Positions 1-8,871 of a stretch of DNA of 64,000 nucleotides are shown one piece after another (within the stretch, counting starts at the first letter, position 1; each line of letters starts with the position of its first letter). Origin of the DNA: Ochrobactrum quorumnocens (lineage in GTDB: Bacteria; Pseudomonadota; Alphaproteobacteria; Rhizobiales; Rhizobiaceae); the NCBI RefSeq assembly GCF_002278035.1, contig NZ_CP022603.1, positions 1,121,501 to 1,185,500 of the forward strand, given 5' to 3'. The position numbers and the translations under genes were made by a program. The notes beneath the pieces were generated by a model. That model worked only from the letters and a program-made list of their open reading frames with translations. It made no database searches and was not told where the DNA came from.

Positions 1-1
1 T

Positions 2-427
2 TCCGGTTCTGGCGGTGGTACCGGTGTTACCACCTATGCTGAAAATATCGGTGTCATGGCCATGACCAAGGTTTACTCGACCCTAATCTTCGTAATCGCT
101 GCCGTGGTCGCAATTGCGCTCGGCATGTCGCCAAAGTTCGGTGCGATCTTGCAGACCATTCCAGCACCTGTTCTCGCAGGTCTTGCAGTATCGGTCTTCG
201 GACTGATTGCCTCCGCGATGGCGCGCATCTGGGTGGTGAACAAGGTCAATTTCGCCGATCCGCGCAATCTCTTCACAGTGGGCGTAGCACTGATTTTTGG
301 TGCCGGTGATTTCACCGTCAATGTCGGAGATTTTGCACTGGGCGGAATTGGTACGTCCACCTTTGCAGCGCTGATCATTTATCAGCTGCTTAGCATTGGT
401 CGCCCAAGCAGCGATGAGAAAAGCTAA
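2..427 (+). CDS. NCS2-family nucleobase:cation symporter, C-terminal part
   Basis: The gene enters from the left edge, so only about the last 141 residues are visible. They open with TTYAENIGVMAMTKVYST, the conserved segment of UraA/RutG-type uracil-xanthine permeases, and continue with several hydrophobic helices separated by short loops. The family imports uracil or related bases across the inner membrane using a proton gradient. The reading frame is open from base 2 to a TAA stop and is followed directly by a strong hairpin. The exact substrate cannot be decided from this fragment. Confidence 0.85.
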   Translation, partial: SGSGGGTGVTTYAENIGVMAMTKVYSTLIFVIAAVVAIALGMSPKFGAILQTIPAPVLAGLAVSVFGLIASAMARIWVVNKVNFADPRNLFTVGVALIFGAGDFTVNVGDFALGGIGTSTFAALIIYQLLSIGRPSSDEKS

Positions 428-432
428 ATAAT

Positions 433-469
433 AGTGTCGCGCAGAACCTTTAAGGCTCTGCGCGACACT
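433..469. terminator. Strong hairpin between convergent genes
   Basis: A long inverted repeat with arms of about 15 bp (AGTGTCGCGCAG paired with CTGCGCGACACT, continuing inward) and a loop of about 5 bases. It lies between the plus-strand permease and the minus-strand xylH, so it probably terminates both transcripts. There is no long T-run on the plus side; read on the minus strand it is followed by an A/T-rich stretch. Confidence 0.75.
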
Positions 470-500
470 CCCCCGCCCAGCATCAAGCGCCCCGTTCTTA

Positions 501-1670
501 TCAAGCGCGACGCGTACCTGAAGAAACGATATCGAGATAAACGGCCAGCACCAGAATGCTGCCCTTAATGATCTGCTGCCAGAAAGTATCGACGCCCAAC
601 ATCGACATACCATTGTCGAGGCTCGACATGATCAGCGCTCCAACAAGCGCGCCAATGACCGATCCCACACCACCACGCATCGATGTGCCGCCGATAAAGC
701 AGGACGCGATCGCATCAAGCTCACCGCCAAAGCCCGCTGACGGCGTTCCTGCTGCAAGACGCGCCGTCGTTGTCAGACCGGCAACCGCAGCCATCAAGCC
801 CATTAGCGCAAACACCGCCATTTTTACGAAGTTCACATTAACGCCTGAAAAGCGCGTGGCTTCCAGATTGGAACCGACCGCATAAATGTGTCGCCCAAAG
901 ACCGTCTGGCGCGAAATGACAGTGAAAACACCGAGAATGACCAGCAACACCAGAACCGGAACCGGAACGCCTTGATAGCTGTTAAGGATCAAAATAAAGC
1001 CGAGGATCAGGATGCCCGTACCAAGAAGACGTGCTGTTTCCATCGCCGGTGACAGCGTTTGCAGACTGTGCTTGCGCTTGCTGGAGCGCGTTCGCAGTGT
1101 GATCAGAATGAGCACAGTGAAGAGGACCATGGCGCAGACATTGCCCAACCAGCCAGGCAGATAACCCTGTCCGATATATTTGAACTCCGGCGAAATCGGC
1201 GCAATGGTGACGCCGCCCATGATGCCCAGCACAATGCCGCGAAATACCAATTGTCCACCAAGCGTGACAATAAACGAGGGAATACCGAGATAGGCTGTCA
1301 GCCAACCGTTAAAGCCGCCCAAGATCACGCCGAGAACCAGAACCGTGCTCACTGTGGCCCATAGCGGCCAACCATAAACCACGTCCAAAACTGCGGCGAC
1401 CCCACCAAGAAGCCCGAGCAGCGCCCCCACAGACAGGTCGATTTCACCTGCGACAATGACAAACACCATCGCCGAGGCCAACATGCCCGTAATCGCCATC
1501 TGACGCAGAAGATTAGAGAAATTGCGCGCCGTCAGAAACTGCGAGCGCCCCATTTCCGGATCATAAGTCATCACGGCAAAGAATGCCCAGATGAGGGCCA
1601 CCACAATCAGCAGCGCCACGATCTTATATTCTGCAAGGAATTTTCTGAGGCTTTTGCCTGTCAACGTCAT
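501..1670 (-). CDS. xylH: D-xylose ABC transporter, permease subunit XylH
   Basis: Inner-membrane permease of a ribose/xylose-type sugar ABC importer (BPD_transp_2 family). The protein of about 389 residues is almost entirely hydrophobic helices, with the family signature region near GEIDLSVGALLGLLGGVAAV (residues about 75-95) and a second conserved block around FIGGTSMRGGVGSVIGALVG near the C-terminus. It is last in the minus-strand unit xylF-xylG-xylH and carries xylose brought by XylF, powered by XylG. I chose the ATG giving MTLTGKSLRKFL; an in-frame GTG three codons upstream (1679) is possible because neither start has a clear ribosome site. Confidence 0.9.
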   Translation of the reverse strand: MTLTGKSLRKFLAEYKIVALLIVVALIWAFFAVMTYDPEMGRSQFLTARNFSNLLRQMAITGMLASAMVFVIVAGEIDLSVGALLGLLGGVAAVLDVVYGWPLWATVSTVLVLGVILGGFNGWLTAYLGIPSFIVTLGGQLVFRGIVLGIMGGVTIAPISPEFKYIGQGYLPGWLGNVCAMVLFTVLILITLRTRSSKRKHSLQTLSPAMETARLLGTGILILGFILILNSYQGVPVPVLVLLVILGVFTVISRQTVFGRHIYAVGSNLEATRFSGVNVNFVKMAVFALMGLMAAVAGLTTTARLAAGTPSAGFGGELDAIASCFIGGTSMRGGVGSVIGALVGALIMSSLDNGMSMLGVDTFWQQIIKGSILVLAVYLDIVSSGTRRA

Positions 1671-1701
1671 GTCATGCACCAGTTCAGATTAGCTGCGGAT
1701 T

Positions 1702-1770
1702 GAGCATTTCCAGCAATAGTGCGAAGCGGTTTTGCTTTGGACAATGCGTAAAAACAAATAATTGGAGCCA
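1702..1770. repeat. Dispersed intergenic repeat, copy 1
   Basis: A roughly 70-base sequence in the xylG-xylH gap contains GCGAAGCGGTTTTGC followed by AATGCGTAAAAACAAA. A related sequence lies after xylA at 8722-8790. The pattern is familiar from intergenic repeats of Brucella/Rhizobiales genomes; its role is unknown. Confidence 0.5.
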
Positions 1771-1787
1771 CCCCAGGATTTAGAATA

Positions 1788-3323
1788 TTAGGCCGCATTG
1801 GTTGCAGGCTTGCCGATAGCGGCGGCAAGAACCTTCTCCTGGGTGAGATTTTCATTCGCGAAATCGCCACGTAATTTGCCCTCGCCAATCACGAGAACAC
1901 GGTCGCTGATGCCAAGCACTTCCGGCATTTCCGACGAAACCATCAAAATTGCCACGCCTTGTTTGGCGAGCGCGAAAATCAGCTTATAAATTTCGTATTT
2001 CGCACCAACATCGACGCCACGCGTCGGCTCATCAAGTATGAGAACCTTGGGGTCTGGCAACATCATTTTTGAAAGCACCGCCTTCTGCTGATTACCGCCA
2101 GACAGCGATGCAATTGCCAGCATTGGATCTGCGGTTTTCACTTTGAGCCGCAGAATCTCGCGCTGAATGGTGGCAAGTTCCGATTCCTTATCGATCAGGC
2201 CGCGCAGTGAAAAGCGATCCAGTACAGAGATCGTCATATTATGACCAACCGGCATGATTGGAAGGATGCCGTCACGTTTGCGATCTTCCGGCACCATGCA
2301 AATGCCCTGTCGCACGGCATCACGCGGCGTGCGGATTTTGATTTCTTTGCCGTCAAGAAAGATCTGACCTGCATAAGCACCAGGCCACACACCAAACAAG
2401 CTTGATACGAGTTCGGTGCGCCCCGCACCTACAAGACCCGCGATGCCCAAAATCTCGCCGCGTCTCAACGCAAACGAAACATTGTCGACTACCTTGCGGT
2501 CGGGATTGGTGACATCCCAACAGCTCACGTTTCGAGCTTCAAACATCACCTCGCCAATATCATGCGGCTCACGCGGGAAAAGGTTCTTCATCTCACGTCC
2601 CACCATCATGGTGATGATATCAGGCGTGGTCAATTCAGCCATTGGCCTCGTCGCGATATGCGCGCCGTCACGAATGACTGTCACAGTGTCGGAAATCTCC
2701 GCCACTTCATCAAGCTTGTGCGAGATATATACGCAAGCCATGCCTTGCGCTTTAAAGTCTTTAATCAGATCAAGCAGAACCCGCGTTTCGGATGCAGTCA
2801 GTGCCGAGGTTGGCTCGTCAAGGATCAGAAGCTTGGCGTTCTTGTTGATCGCTTTTGCGATCTCAATCAATTGCTGCTTACCGCCGGAATAATGATAAAC
2901 GGGGAGCGCAACATTGATATCGTGGATCTTAAGACGTGCGAGCAACTCCGTCGCCCGCGCATTCATCTGATCGTAATCGATGAAGCCACCATTGGTTGGC
3001 TCGGAACCCAGAAAGATGTTCTCAGCCACTGACAGATGCGGAACCATCATCAGTTCCTGATGTATAATTACGATGCCGGCAGCTTCCGTGTCGCGAATTC
3101 CAGCAGCCTTCAGCGCCTCGCCTTCCCAGAATATCTCGCCGGTCCAGGTGCCATGGGGATACACCCCAGAAAGCACCTTCATCAGCGTTGACTTGCCCGC
3201 ACCATTTTCACCGCAGAGCCCGACACATTCTCCCGCGCGCACTTTCAGGTAAATGCCATCCAGCGCCTTCACGCCGTTGAACTCTTTACCGATGTTTCGC
3301 ATTTCCAAAAGATATTCGGACAT
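1788..3323 (-). CDS. xylG: D-xylose ABC transporter, ATP-binding protein XylG
   Basis: Tandem ATPase of about 511 residues that energises xylose import. The N-terminal half has a Walker A motif GENGAGKST (around residue 40), a signature YSGGKQQ and Walker [12 protein letters not shown]. The C-terminal half has a degenerate P-loop GLVGAGRTE, the signature LSGGNQQK and [14 protein letters not shown], the usual asymmetric layout of RbsA/XylG/MglA proteins. The ATG at 3323 (MSEYLLEM) follows two in-frame TTG codons and has AAGG about 9 bases upstream. It lies between xylF and xylH on the same strand and separates them from each other only by short gaps, so cotranscription is likely. Confidence 0.93.
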   Translation of the reverse strand: MSEYLLEMRNIGKEFNGVKALDGIYLKVRAGECVGLCGENGAGKSTLMKVLSGVYPHGTWTGEIFWEGEALKAAGIRDTEAAGIVIIHQELMMVPHLSVAENIFLGSEPTNGGFIDYDQMNARATELLARLKIHDINVALPVYHYSGGKQQLIEIAKAINKNAKLLILDEPTSALTASETRVLLDLIKDFKAQGMACVYISHKLDEVAEISDTVTVIRDGAHIATRPMAELTTPDIITMMVGREMKNLFPREPHDIGEVMFEARNVSCWDVTNPDRKVVDNVSFALRRGEILGIAGLVGAGRTELVSSLFGVWPGAYAGQIFLDGKEIKIRTPRDAVRQGICMVPEDRKRDGILPIMPVGHNMTISVLDRFSLRGLIDKESELATIQREILRLKVKTADPMLAIASLSGGNQQKAVLSKMMLPDPKVLILDEPTRGVDVGAKYEIYKLIFALAKQGVAILMVSSEMPEVLGISDRVLVIGEGKLRGDFANENLTQEKVLAAAIGKPATNAA

Positions 3324-3454
3324 CAACAATGACCTTGCAGTATTTACATAGGAAACTAGCTTTGGGCTAAACCCTGAAGCGACTCCTGAAAGCCACTCAT
3401 CTGGAGAATTTTATCCGACAACGCTGTCAGAAGCAGACCTGCCTTGCCTTATGT

Positions 3455-3495
3455 GAGGCCGGATGCTGGAAGCATAAGTTTCCAGCATCCGCCTC
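3455..3495 (-). terminator. Hairpin between xylF and xylG (attenuation or mRNA processing)
   Basis: An inverted repeat with arms GGATGCTGGAA / TTCCAGCATCC, extended outward by GAGG/CCTC, sits 35 bases after the xylF stop. Hairpins at this spot are common in ABC sugar operons. They stabilise the binding-protein mRNA and lower expression of the downstream ATPase and permease. That role is inferred here. Confidence 0.65.
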
Positions 3496-3530
3496 GCAAT
3501 TTATACTCAAGTCTGCATCACCGAAGGGTT

Positions 3531-4550
3531 TTATTTTCCCTCTATCTGCTCCTTGGTGTAGAAGCCATCAGTTACATAGATATCGATATTGTCCTTGGTC
3601 ACGGCCGTAGGCGTGAGCAGAAGCGTATCAACTTCCTTGGAACCATTGTCGATCTTGCCGTTGAACTCAGGCTTTTCGCCCTTGACCATTTGTACGGTAA
3701 GCTTGGCAGCTTCTTCAGCGATCAGCTTGAGTGGCTTGTAAACCGTAACGGTCTGTGTGCCATCAACCAAACGCTTAACGGCGGCCAGATCGCTATCCTG
3801 CCCCGAAACAGCAGTCTTGCCTGCAAGGCCCTGTGCTGCAAGTGCCTGAATTGCACCACCAGCGGTGCCGTCATTGGAAGCAACCACTGCATCGATCTTG
3901 TTCTGCGCAGCAGTCAGTGCGTTTTCCATGATCGAAAGCGCTTCAGTCGGGCTCCATTCCTTGACCCACTGCGAGCCAACGATTTTGACCTTACCTGAAT
4001 CAACAGCTTCTTTCAGCGCCCGTTCCTGACCTGCGCGAAGCAGCTTCGCATTGTTGTCAGTTGGCGAACCGCCGAGCAGGTAATAATTGCCTTCTGGCTT
4101 TGCCTTCAGCACAGCCTCAGCCTGCATGAAACCAACACGCTCATTATCGAACGAAATGTAAGCGTCGATATCGGCATTGAGGATCAGGCGGTCATAGGAA
4201 AGAACCTTGATGCCGGAAGCCTTTGCGTCGGCAACCACCGCGTCAAAAACCTTTGAATTCATTGGCACGATCACGATGGCATCGACGCCCTGCGAGATCA
4301 GGTTTTCGACCTGCTTGACCTGCTTTTCTTCGTTGCCGTCAGCCGACTGAACGTTGACCTTGGCACCCAGCTTTTGTGCTGCCGCGATGAAATAATCGCG
4401 GTCGCGCGCCCAGCGCTCAACGCGCAGATCGTCGATGGAAAAGCCGATAACCGGATTTTCCGGCGATGCAAAAGCTGGTGTTGCGCCCATTGCCCCAATG
4501 CCGAGAGCTGCTGCAACCAGCGCGCCAGTTAGAAAATTACGACGTTTCAT
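3531..4550 (-). CDS. xylF: D-xylose-binding periplasmic protein XylF
   Basis: Periplasmic sugar-binding protein of about 339 residues (Peripla_BP_4). The start MKRRNFLTGALVAAALGIG is a signal peptide ending near ATPAFA. The mature part begins NPVIGFSIDDLRVERWARDRD, typical of XylF, and later has the two-lobe pattern with SNDGTAGGAIQAL and AVSGQDSDLAAVKR. The ATG at 4550 is preceded by GGAGGA, which decides the start over an upstream TTG. It is the first gene of the minus-strand transport unit and is divergent from the LacI-type regulator, a typical arrangement for xylose induction. Confidence 0.93.
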   Translation of the reverse strand: MKRRNFLTGALVAAALGIGAMGATPAFASPENPVIGFSIDDLRVERWARDRDYFIAAAQKLGAKVNVQSADGNEEKQVKQVENLISQGVDAIVIVPMNSKVFDAVVADAKASGIKVLSYDRLILNADIDAYISFDNERVGFMQAEAVLKAKPEGNYYLLGGSPTDNNAKLLRAGQERALKEAVDSGKVKIVGSQWVKEWSPTEALSIMENALTAAQNKIDAVVASNDGTAGGAIQALAAQGLAGKTAVSGQDSDLAAVKRLVDGTQTVTVYKPLKLIAEEAAKLTVQMVKGEKPEFNGKIDNGSKEVDTLLLTPTAVTKDNIDIYVTDGFYTKEQIEGK

Positions 4551-4846
4551 GCACTGTTCCTCCAATCACCGCCGGCGTTATGCCGGTTGATATAAATCCT
4601 CGCCCCGAACGAACCCGCCCCCGGAGTCTGGCACGACAAAGCAGCCCCTAACGAAGCTGCTTGATTTCATATCTGGCTGATCCTCCCTGTGGTGCAATGC
4701 ACCAAGATCACTCCAGTGAGTCTTGCGCATAAAGGTGCAAGATCTCATCCTCGGATGCAATTGATACGTGAACAAAAATGAATAGCAAGCATTTTTTGAT
4801 TTACGTACCTCATTTTTGATCCTATGTTCCGCTCCGAGGAGTGAGA
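4551..4846. promoter_or_regulatory. Divergent control region of the xylose locus
   Basis: About 300 bases between xylF and the LacI-type gene. Visible dyads are the perfect 13-base palindrome GGTGCAATGCACC (4691-4703), CTTGC/GCAAG arms around 4721-4740, and an inverted repeat CAAAAATGA (4773-4781) / TCATTTTTG (4810-4818) just before the regulator. These are candidate LacI-family operators; which, if any, is bound cannot be told from sequence alone. Confidence 0.45.
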
Positions 4847-5881
4847 ATGAAACCCACCGTGCATGATATAGCCAGAACTGCGGGCGTCAGCCTCGCCACG
4901 GTAGACCGTGTGCTGAACGATCGCCCCGGTGTGAGAGCTAAGACGCGCGACCGTGTGACGGACGCGATGAACACGCTCGGCTATGTGCGCGACGTCGGTG
5001 CGGCCAATCTTGCACGGGGCAGGCTTTATCAGTTCGATTTCATTTTACCGGATAATGAAAATACCTTCATGCAGAGCCTTCGGGCAGAGCTGGAAGCAGC
5101 AACAGAGCGCGGACTTTCCGAGCGCGTTCTGATCAATCTCGTGCTGGTTCCGGCATTTGATGAAGCAGCTCTTGTTAGGGCACTAGACGCAAGTGCGGAA
5201 CGCAAACCTGATGGTGTCGCGTTTGTTGCGGTCGATACCGATCCAGTGCGCAACGCCTGCTTGCGGCTTGCAGAACAAGGTATTCATGCAATTACCCTCG
5301 TTTCAGACCTCGGCAATTCATCCCGCGCGCATTATGTCGGCATCGATAACGGTGCTGCCGGTCGGACCGCTGCGCGCTTGCTGGGCCTTTTTGCAAGCGG
5401 CACCAATGGAGCCATTGCGGTTATCGCTGGCTCGCTGAAAGTGCACGACCATCAGGAACGTTTCGAAGGTTTCAAAAACGCCATGGAAACCGATTTTTCC
5501 GGGCGCGAGATTCTGCCGGTTCTGGAAGGTTTCGATGAAGGTGCGCGCGTTGAAAAGCTCGTTATAGAATTGCTTGAAAAGCGCAAAGACCTCGCAGGAA
5601 TTTATAGTTTAGGTGCAGGCAACAGCGGGCTTGTACGAGCACTTGCAGCCTCCCGACATGACAACCAGCCACTCGTCATCGTCCATGAACGTGACGATAT
5701 CACGTCGCACGCTCTGAAAGACGGTCTCGTTCATGCAGTCCTTGCACAAGATGCGGGCCATGAAATCCGCAGTGCAATCCGTGTTCTCAAAGCAACGGCG
5801 GATCGCCTGGCCATTGTGCCGGGACAGGAACATATCCGCATCGAAATCTTTCTCAAAGACAACCTGCCACAGCTTGACTGA
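4847..5881 (+). CDS. LacI-family transcriptional regulator of the xylose locus
   Basis: DNA-binding repressor of about 344 residues. The N-terminus KPTVHDIARTAGVSLATVDR is the LacI helix-turn-helix and hinge; the rest is a periplasmic-binding-protein-like sensor domain (from about residue 60) with HYVGIDNGAAGRTAARL. It is divergent from xylF and lies 35 bases upstream of xylB, so it most likely controls both arms in response to xylose or a related sugar. ATG 4847 follows GAGGAG with correct spacing; the GTG two codons earlier overlaps that site and is less likely. Confidence 0.88.
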   Translation: MKPTVHDIARTAGVSLATVDRVLNDRPGVRAKTRDRVTDAMNTLGYVRDVGAANLARGRLYQFDFILPDNENTFMQSLRAELEAATERGLSERVLINLVLVPAFDEAALVRALDASAERKPDGVAFVAVDTDPVRNACLRLAEQGIHAITLVSDLGNSSRAHYVGIDNGAAGRTAARLLGLFASGTNGAIAVIAGSLKVHDHQERFEGFKNAMETDFSGREILPVLEGFDEGARVEKLVIELLEKRKDLAGIYSLGAGNSGLVRALAASRHDNQPLVIVHERDDITSHALKDGLVHAVLAQDAGHEIRSAIRVLKATADRLAIVPGQEHIRIEIFLKDNLPQLD

Positions 5882-5916
5882 GGCGCAGGCGAAACGACAA
5901 TTCCACAGGAGCGATT

Positions 5917-7368
5917 ATGTATCTCGGCCTTGATCTTGGAACATCCGGCGTAAAGGCGCTTCTGATCGACAGCGAACAGAAGTTGGTTGGCTCTGCCCAT
6001 GGTGAGCTCGATGTTTCGCGCCTTCACCCTGGCTGGAGCGAACAGAACCCCGCACAGTGGATCATTGCATGCGAAACAGCTATTGATGGTCTGCGCGCGG
6101 CCCATCCAAAAGAATTTGCAGCCACTGCGGGCATTGGCCTCTCCGGCCAGATGCATGGCGCCACGTTGCTTGATGAACACGATCAGGTGCTTCGCCCCTG
6201 CATCCTGTGGAATGACACGCGCAGTTACAAGGAAGCGGCAGAACTTGATGCTGATCCGGCCTTCCGCGCGATCACCGGCAATATCGTTTTTCCAGGTTTC
6301 ACAGCGCCTAAACTCGTTTGGATTGCGCGTAATGAACCAGATGTCTTTGCACGTACCCGCAAGGTGCTTTTGCCGAAAGATTATCTGCGCCTCTGGCTGA
6401 CCGGTGAATATGTGTCCGATATGTCGGACTCGGCTGGCACGAGCTGGCTCGATACTGGCGCGCGCAAATGGTCACCTGAGCTTCTCTCAAAGACCAGCCT
6501 GACCGAAAACCATATGCCTAAGCTCGCTGAAGGCAGCGATGCAACCGGGACTTTGCGTGCTGAACTTATCGCGCGTTGGGGGCTTACGAATGCTCCCGTC
6601 GTTGCGGGTGGTGCGGGCGATAACGCGGCTTCCGCCTGTGGCATGGGGACAGTCCAGCCCGGTCATGCTTTCGTTTCGCTCGGCACGTCAGGTGTATTAT
6701 TTGCAGCCAATGGTGCCTACCAGCCAAAGCCTGAGAGTGCGGTTCACGCCTTCTGTCACGCACTTCCCGGTACGTGGCATCAGATGGGCGTTATCCTGTC
6801 TGCAGCAAGCGCACTTGACTGGTTTTCCCACATCGTTGGCGCAACTCCACATGCGCTCGACACGGAACTTGGCGGCACACTCAAAGCACCCCGCAGCGTG
6901 ACATTCCTGCCTTATCTTTCTGGCGAACGCACGCCTTACAATGACGCGAAAATCCGCGGTGTCTTCAGCGGCCTTGAGCATGAAACCGACCGCAACGCGA
7001 TGACTCAAGCCGTGCTTGAAGGCGTGGCTTTTGCCATCCGTGACAATCTCGTGGCGCTGCAATCGACCGGCACAGAGATCAAATCGCTCATTGCTGTGGG
7101 GGGTGGCTCGCGCTCAGCCTATTGGCTGAAATCGATCGCGACCGCATTGAATGTGCCAATCTCGCTGCCTGAAGAAGGCGATTTCGGTGCTGCATTCGGT
7201 GCCGCGCGCCTCGGGCTGATCGCCGCCAGCGGCGCTGATCCATTTGCGATCTGCACACCACCTGGCACAGCCCGCACCATCGAACCTGAACAAGCGCTGA
7301 TCTCGTCTTACGACGAGGCCTATGAGCGCTATCACGCACTTTATCCGGCGCTGCGCCCACTCGCCTAA
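5917..7368 (+). CDS. xylB: Xylulokinase
   Basis: FGGY-family sugar kinase of 483 residues that phosphorylates D-xylulose to xylulose 5-phosphate. Seen are the N-terminal phosphate loop MYLGLDLGTSGVKALLID, the substrate segment GLSGQMHGATLLD, CILWNDTRS, and the C-terminal ATP-site motif AVGGGSRSAYWLKSIATAL. Length is normal for XylB. An AGGAG site lies just before the ATG. It sits between the regulator and xylA and hands its product to the pentose phosphate pathway. Confidence 0.95.
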   Translation: MYLGLDLGTSGVKALLIDSEQKLVGSAHGELDVSRLHPGWSEQNPAQWIIACETAIDGLRAAHPKEFAATAGIGLSGQMHGATLLDEHDQVLRPCILWNDTRSYKEAAELDADPAFRAITGNIVFPGFTAPKLVWIARNEPDVFARTRKVLLPKDYLRLWLTGEYVSDMSDSAGTSWLDTGARKWSPELLSKTSLTENHMPKLAEGSDATGTLRAELIARWGLTNAPVVAGGAGDNAASACGMGTVQPGHAFVSLGTSGVLFAANGAYQPKPESAVHAFCHALPGTWHQMGVILSAASALDWFSHIVGATPHALDTELGGTLKAPRSVTFLPYLSGERTPYNDAKIRGVFSGLEHETDRNAMTQAVLEGVAFAIRDNLVALQSTGTEIKSLIAVGGGSRSAYWLKSIATALNVPISLPEEGDFGAAFGAARLGLIAASGADPFAICTPPGTARTIEPEQALISSYDEAYERYHALYPALRPLA

Positions 7369-7413
7369 AAAGTGAAGCGACAGCGTCACCAGCATCAACA
7401 TTGGAGGAGCATG

Positions 7414-8721
7414 ATGAGCACCGGATTTTTCGGCGACATCCAGAAAATACGTTACGAAGGACCTGACAGCGACAATCCGCTGGCTTTTCGTCACTACAAC
7501 CCGGACGAAATCGTTCTTGGCAAGCGTATGGAAGATCACCTGCGCTTTGCGGTCGCCTATTGGCATACATTTGCATGGGAAGGCGGCGATCCTTTTGGCG
7601 GCCGCACCTTCGACCGTCCTTGGTATAAGGACAGCCTCGAAGCTGCAAAGCTGAAGGCCGATGTGGCGTTTGAATTCTTCTCACTGCTCGGCGCGCCTTT
7701 CTATTGCTTCCATGACGCCGACGTGCGCCCGGAAGGCAATAATTTCGTGGAGAACACCAGGAATCTCGAAGCTATCGTCGACGTTTTTGCGCAGAAGCAG
7801 GCCGAAACCGGCATCAAGCTTCTGTGGGGCACAGCCAATCTCTTCTCGCATCGCCGCTACATGTCGGGTGCTGCGACCAATCCTGATCCGGAAGTGTTTG
7901 CTTTTGCAGCTGCCACGGTCAAAACCTGCCTCGACGCAACCAAGCGCCTCGGGGGTGACAATTATGTGCTTTGGGGTGGTCGCGAAGGTTATGAAACCTT
8001 GCTCAACACCGATCTGAGCCGTGAGCTCGACAATATGGGTCGCTTCCTCAATCTCGTGGTGGAGTACAAGCACAAGATTGGCTTTAAGGGTACGATCCTG
8101 ATCGAGCCAAAGCCACAGGAACCAACCAAGCATCAGTATGATTACGATGTCGCAACGGTTTATGGCTTCCTCAAGCGCTATGGTCTGGAAAACGAAGTAA
8201 AGCTCAACATCGAACAGGGCCATGCAATTCTTGCCGGTCATTCGTTCGAACACGAGCTGGCTCTCGCGCGCAGCCTCGGCATTCTCGGTTCCATTGACAT
8301 GAACCGTAACGACTATCAGTCGGGTTGGGATACAGATCAGTTTCCGAACAATGTGCCTGAAATGGCGCTCGCCTATTATCAGGTGCTGCTCGACGGCGGC
8401 TTCAGGAATGGCGGCACCAACTTCGATGCCAAGCTGCGTCGCCAGTCGCTCGACCCGCAAGACCTGCTGATTGGCCATATAGGCGGCATGGATTGCTGTG
8501 CGCGTGGTCTTAAGGCCGCCGCCCACATGTTGAATGACGGTGCTCTAACGAAACCGCTTGATGAACGCTATGCAGGCTGGTCTGGTGATTTCGGTAAGAG
8601 AGTTGCGACCGGCCTATCGCTGGAACAGATTGCGTCAGAAGTTGAAACAAAAGACATCAATCCGCAGCCACGATCCGGTCGTCAGGAATATCTGGAAAAC
8701 CTGGTCAATCGCTACGTTTAA
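7414..8721 (+). CDS. xylA: Xylose isomerase
   Basis: Metal-dependent isomerase of 435 residues converting D-xylose to D-xylulose, the substrate of the XylB gene just upstream. Class II features are visible: the N-terminus [31 protein letters not shown] carrying the catalytic His and Asp, [11 protein letters not shown], and the metal ligands in [14 protein letters not shown] and [19 protein letters not shown] at 7403-7408 favours the second of two adjacent ATG codons. xylB and xylA are 45 bases apart and probably cotranscribed. Confidence 0.95.
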   Translation: MSTGFFGDIQKIRYEGPDSDNPLAFRHYNPDEIVLGKRMEDHLRFAVAYWHTFAWEGGDPFGGRTFDRPWYKDSLEAAKLKADVAFEFFSLLGAPFYCFHDADVRPEGNNFVENTRNLEAIVDVFAQKQAETGIKLLWGTANLFSHRRYMSGAATNPDPEVFAFAAATVKTCLDATKRLGGDNYVLWGGREGYETLLNTDLSRELDNMGRFLNLVVEYKHKIGFKGTILIEPKPQEPTKHQYDYDVATVYGFLKRYGLENEVKLNIEQGHAILAGHSFEHELALARSLGILGSIDMNRNDYQSGWDTDQFPNNVPEMALAYYQVLLDGGFRNGGTNFDAKLRRQSLDPQDLLIGHIGGMDCCARGLKAAAHMLNDGALTKPLDERYAGWSGDFGKRVATGLSLEQIASEVETKDINPQPRSGRQEYLENLVNRYV

Positions 8722-8790
8722 AGCATTTGAGCTAAACGCGCGAAGTGGTTTTGCGTGAGGCGAATGCGATAAGACAAACAGTTACAGCGG
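8722..8790. repeat. Dispersed intergenic repeat, copy 2
   Basis: A divergent second copy of the 1702-1770 repeat, starting directly after the xylA stop. It shares AGCATTT, GCGAAGYGGTTTTGC and AATGCG-TAA-A-ACAAA spaced in the same order. The right part runs into the xylA terminator. Confidence 0.45.
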
Positions 8791-8832
8791 TTCCAACGAT
8801 TCAGTCTGAACCGGAACCGCTGCAACTGTTTT
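8777..8832 (+). terminator. Terminator after xylA
   Basis: Inverted repeat AACAGTT-CAGCGGTTCC / GGAACCGCTG-AACTGTT with a loop of about 20 bases, followed by TTTTC. It lies between convergent xylA and eptA and could serve both. Confidence 0.75.
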
Positions 8833-8871
8833 CAAAATACAAAACCCCGCTCATTGAGCGAAGTTTGGGTT

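Noticed and set aside
83..613. Long minus-strand frame over the permease
   Set aside because: It is the complement of the permease and xylH coding regions and shows no protein-like features.
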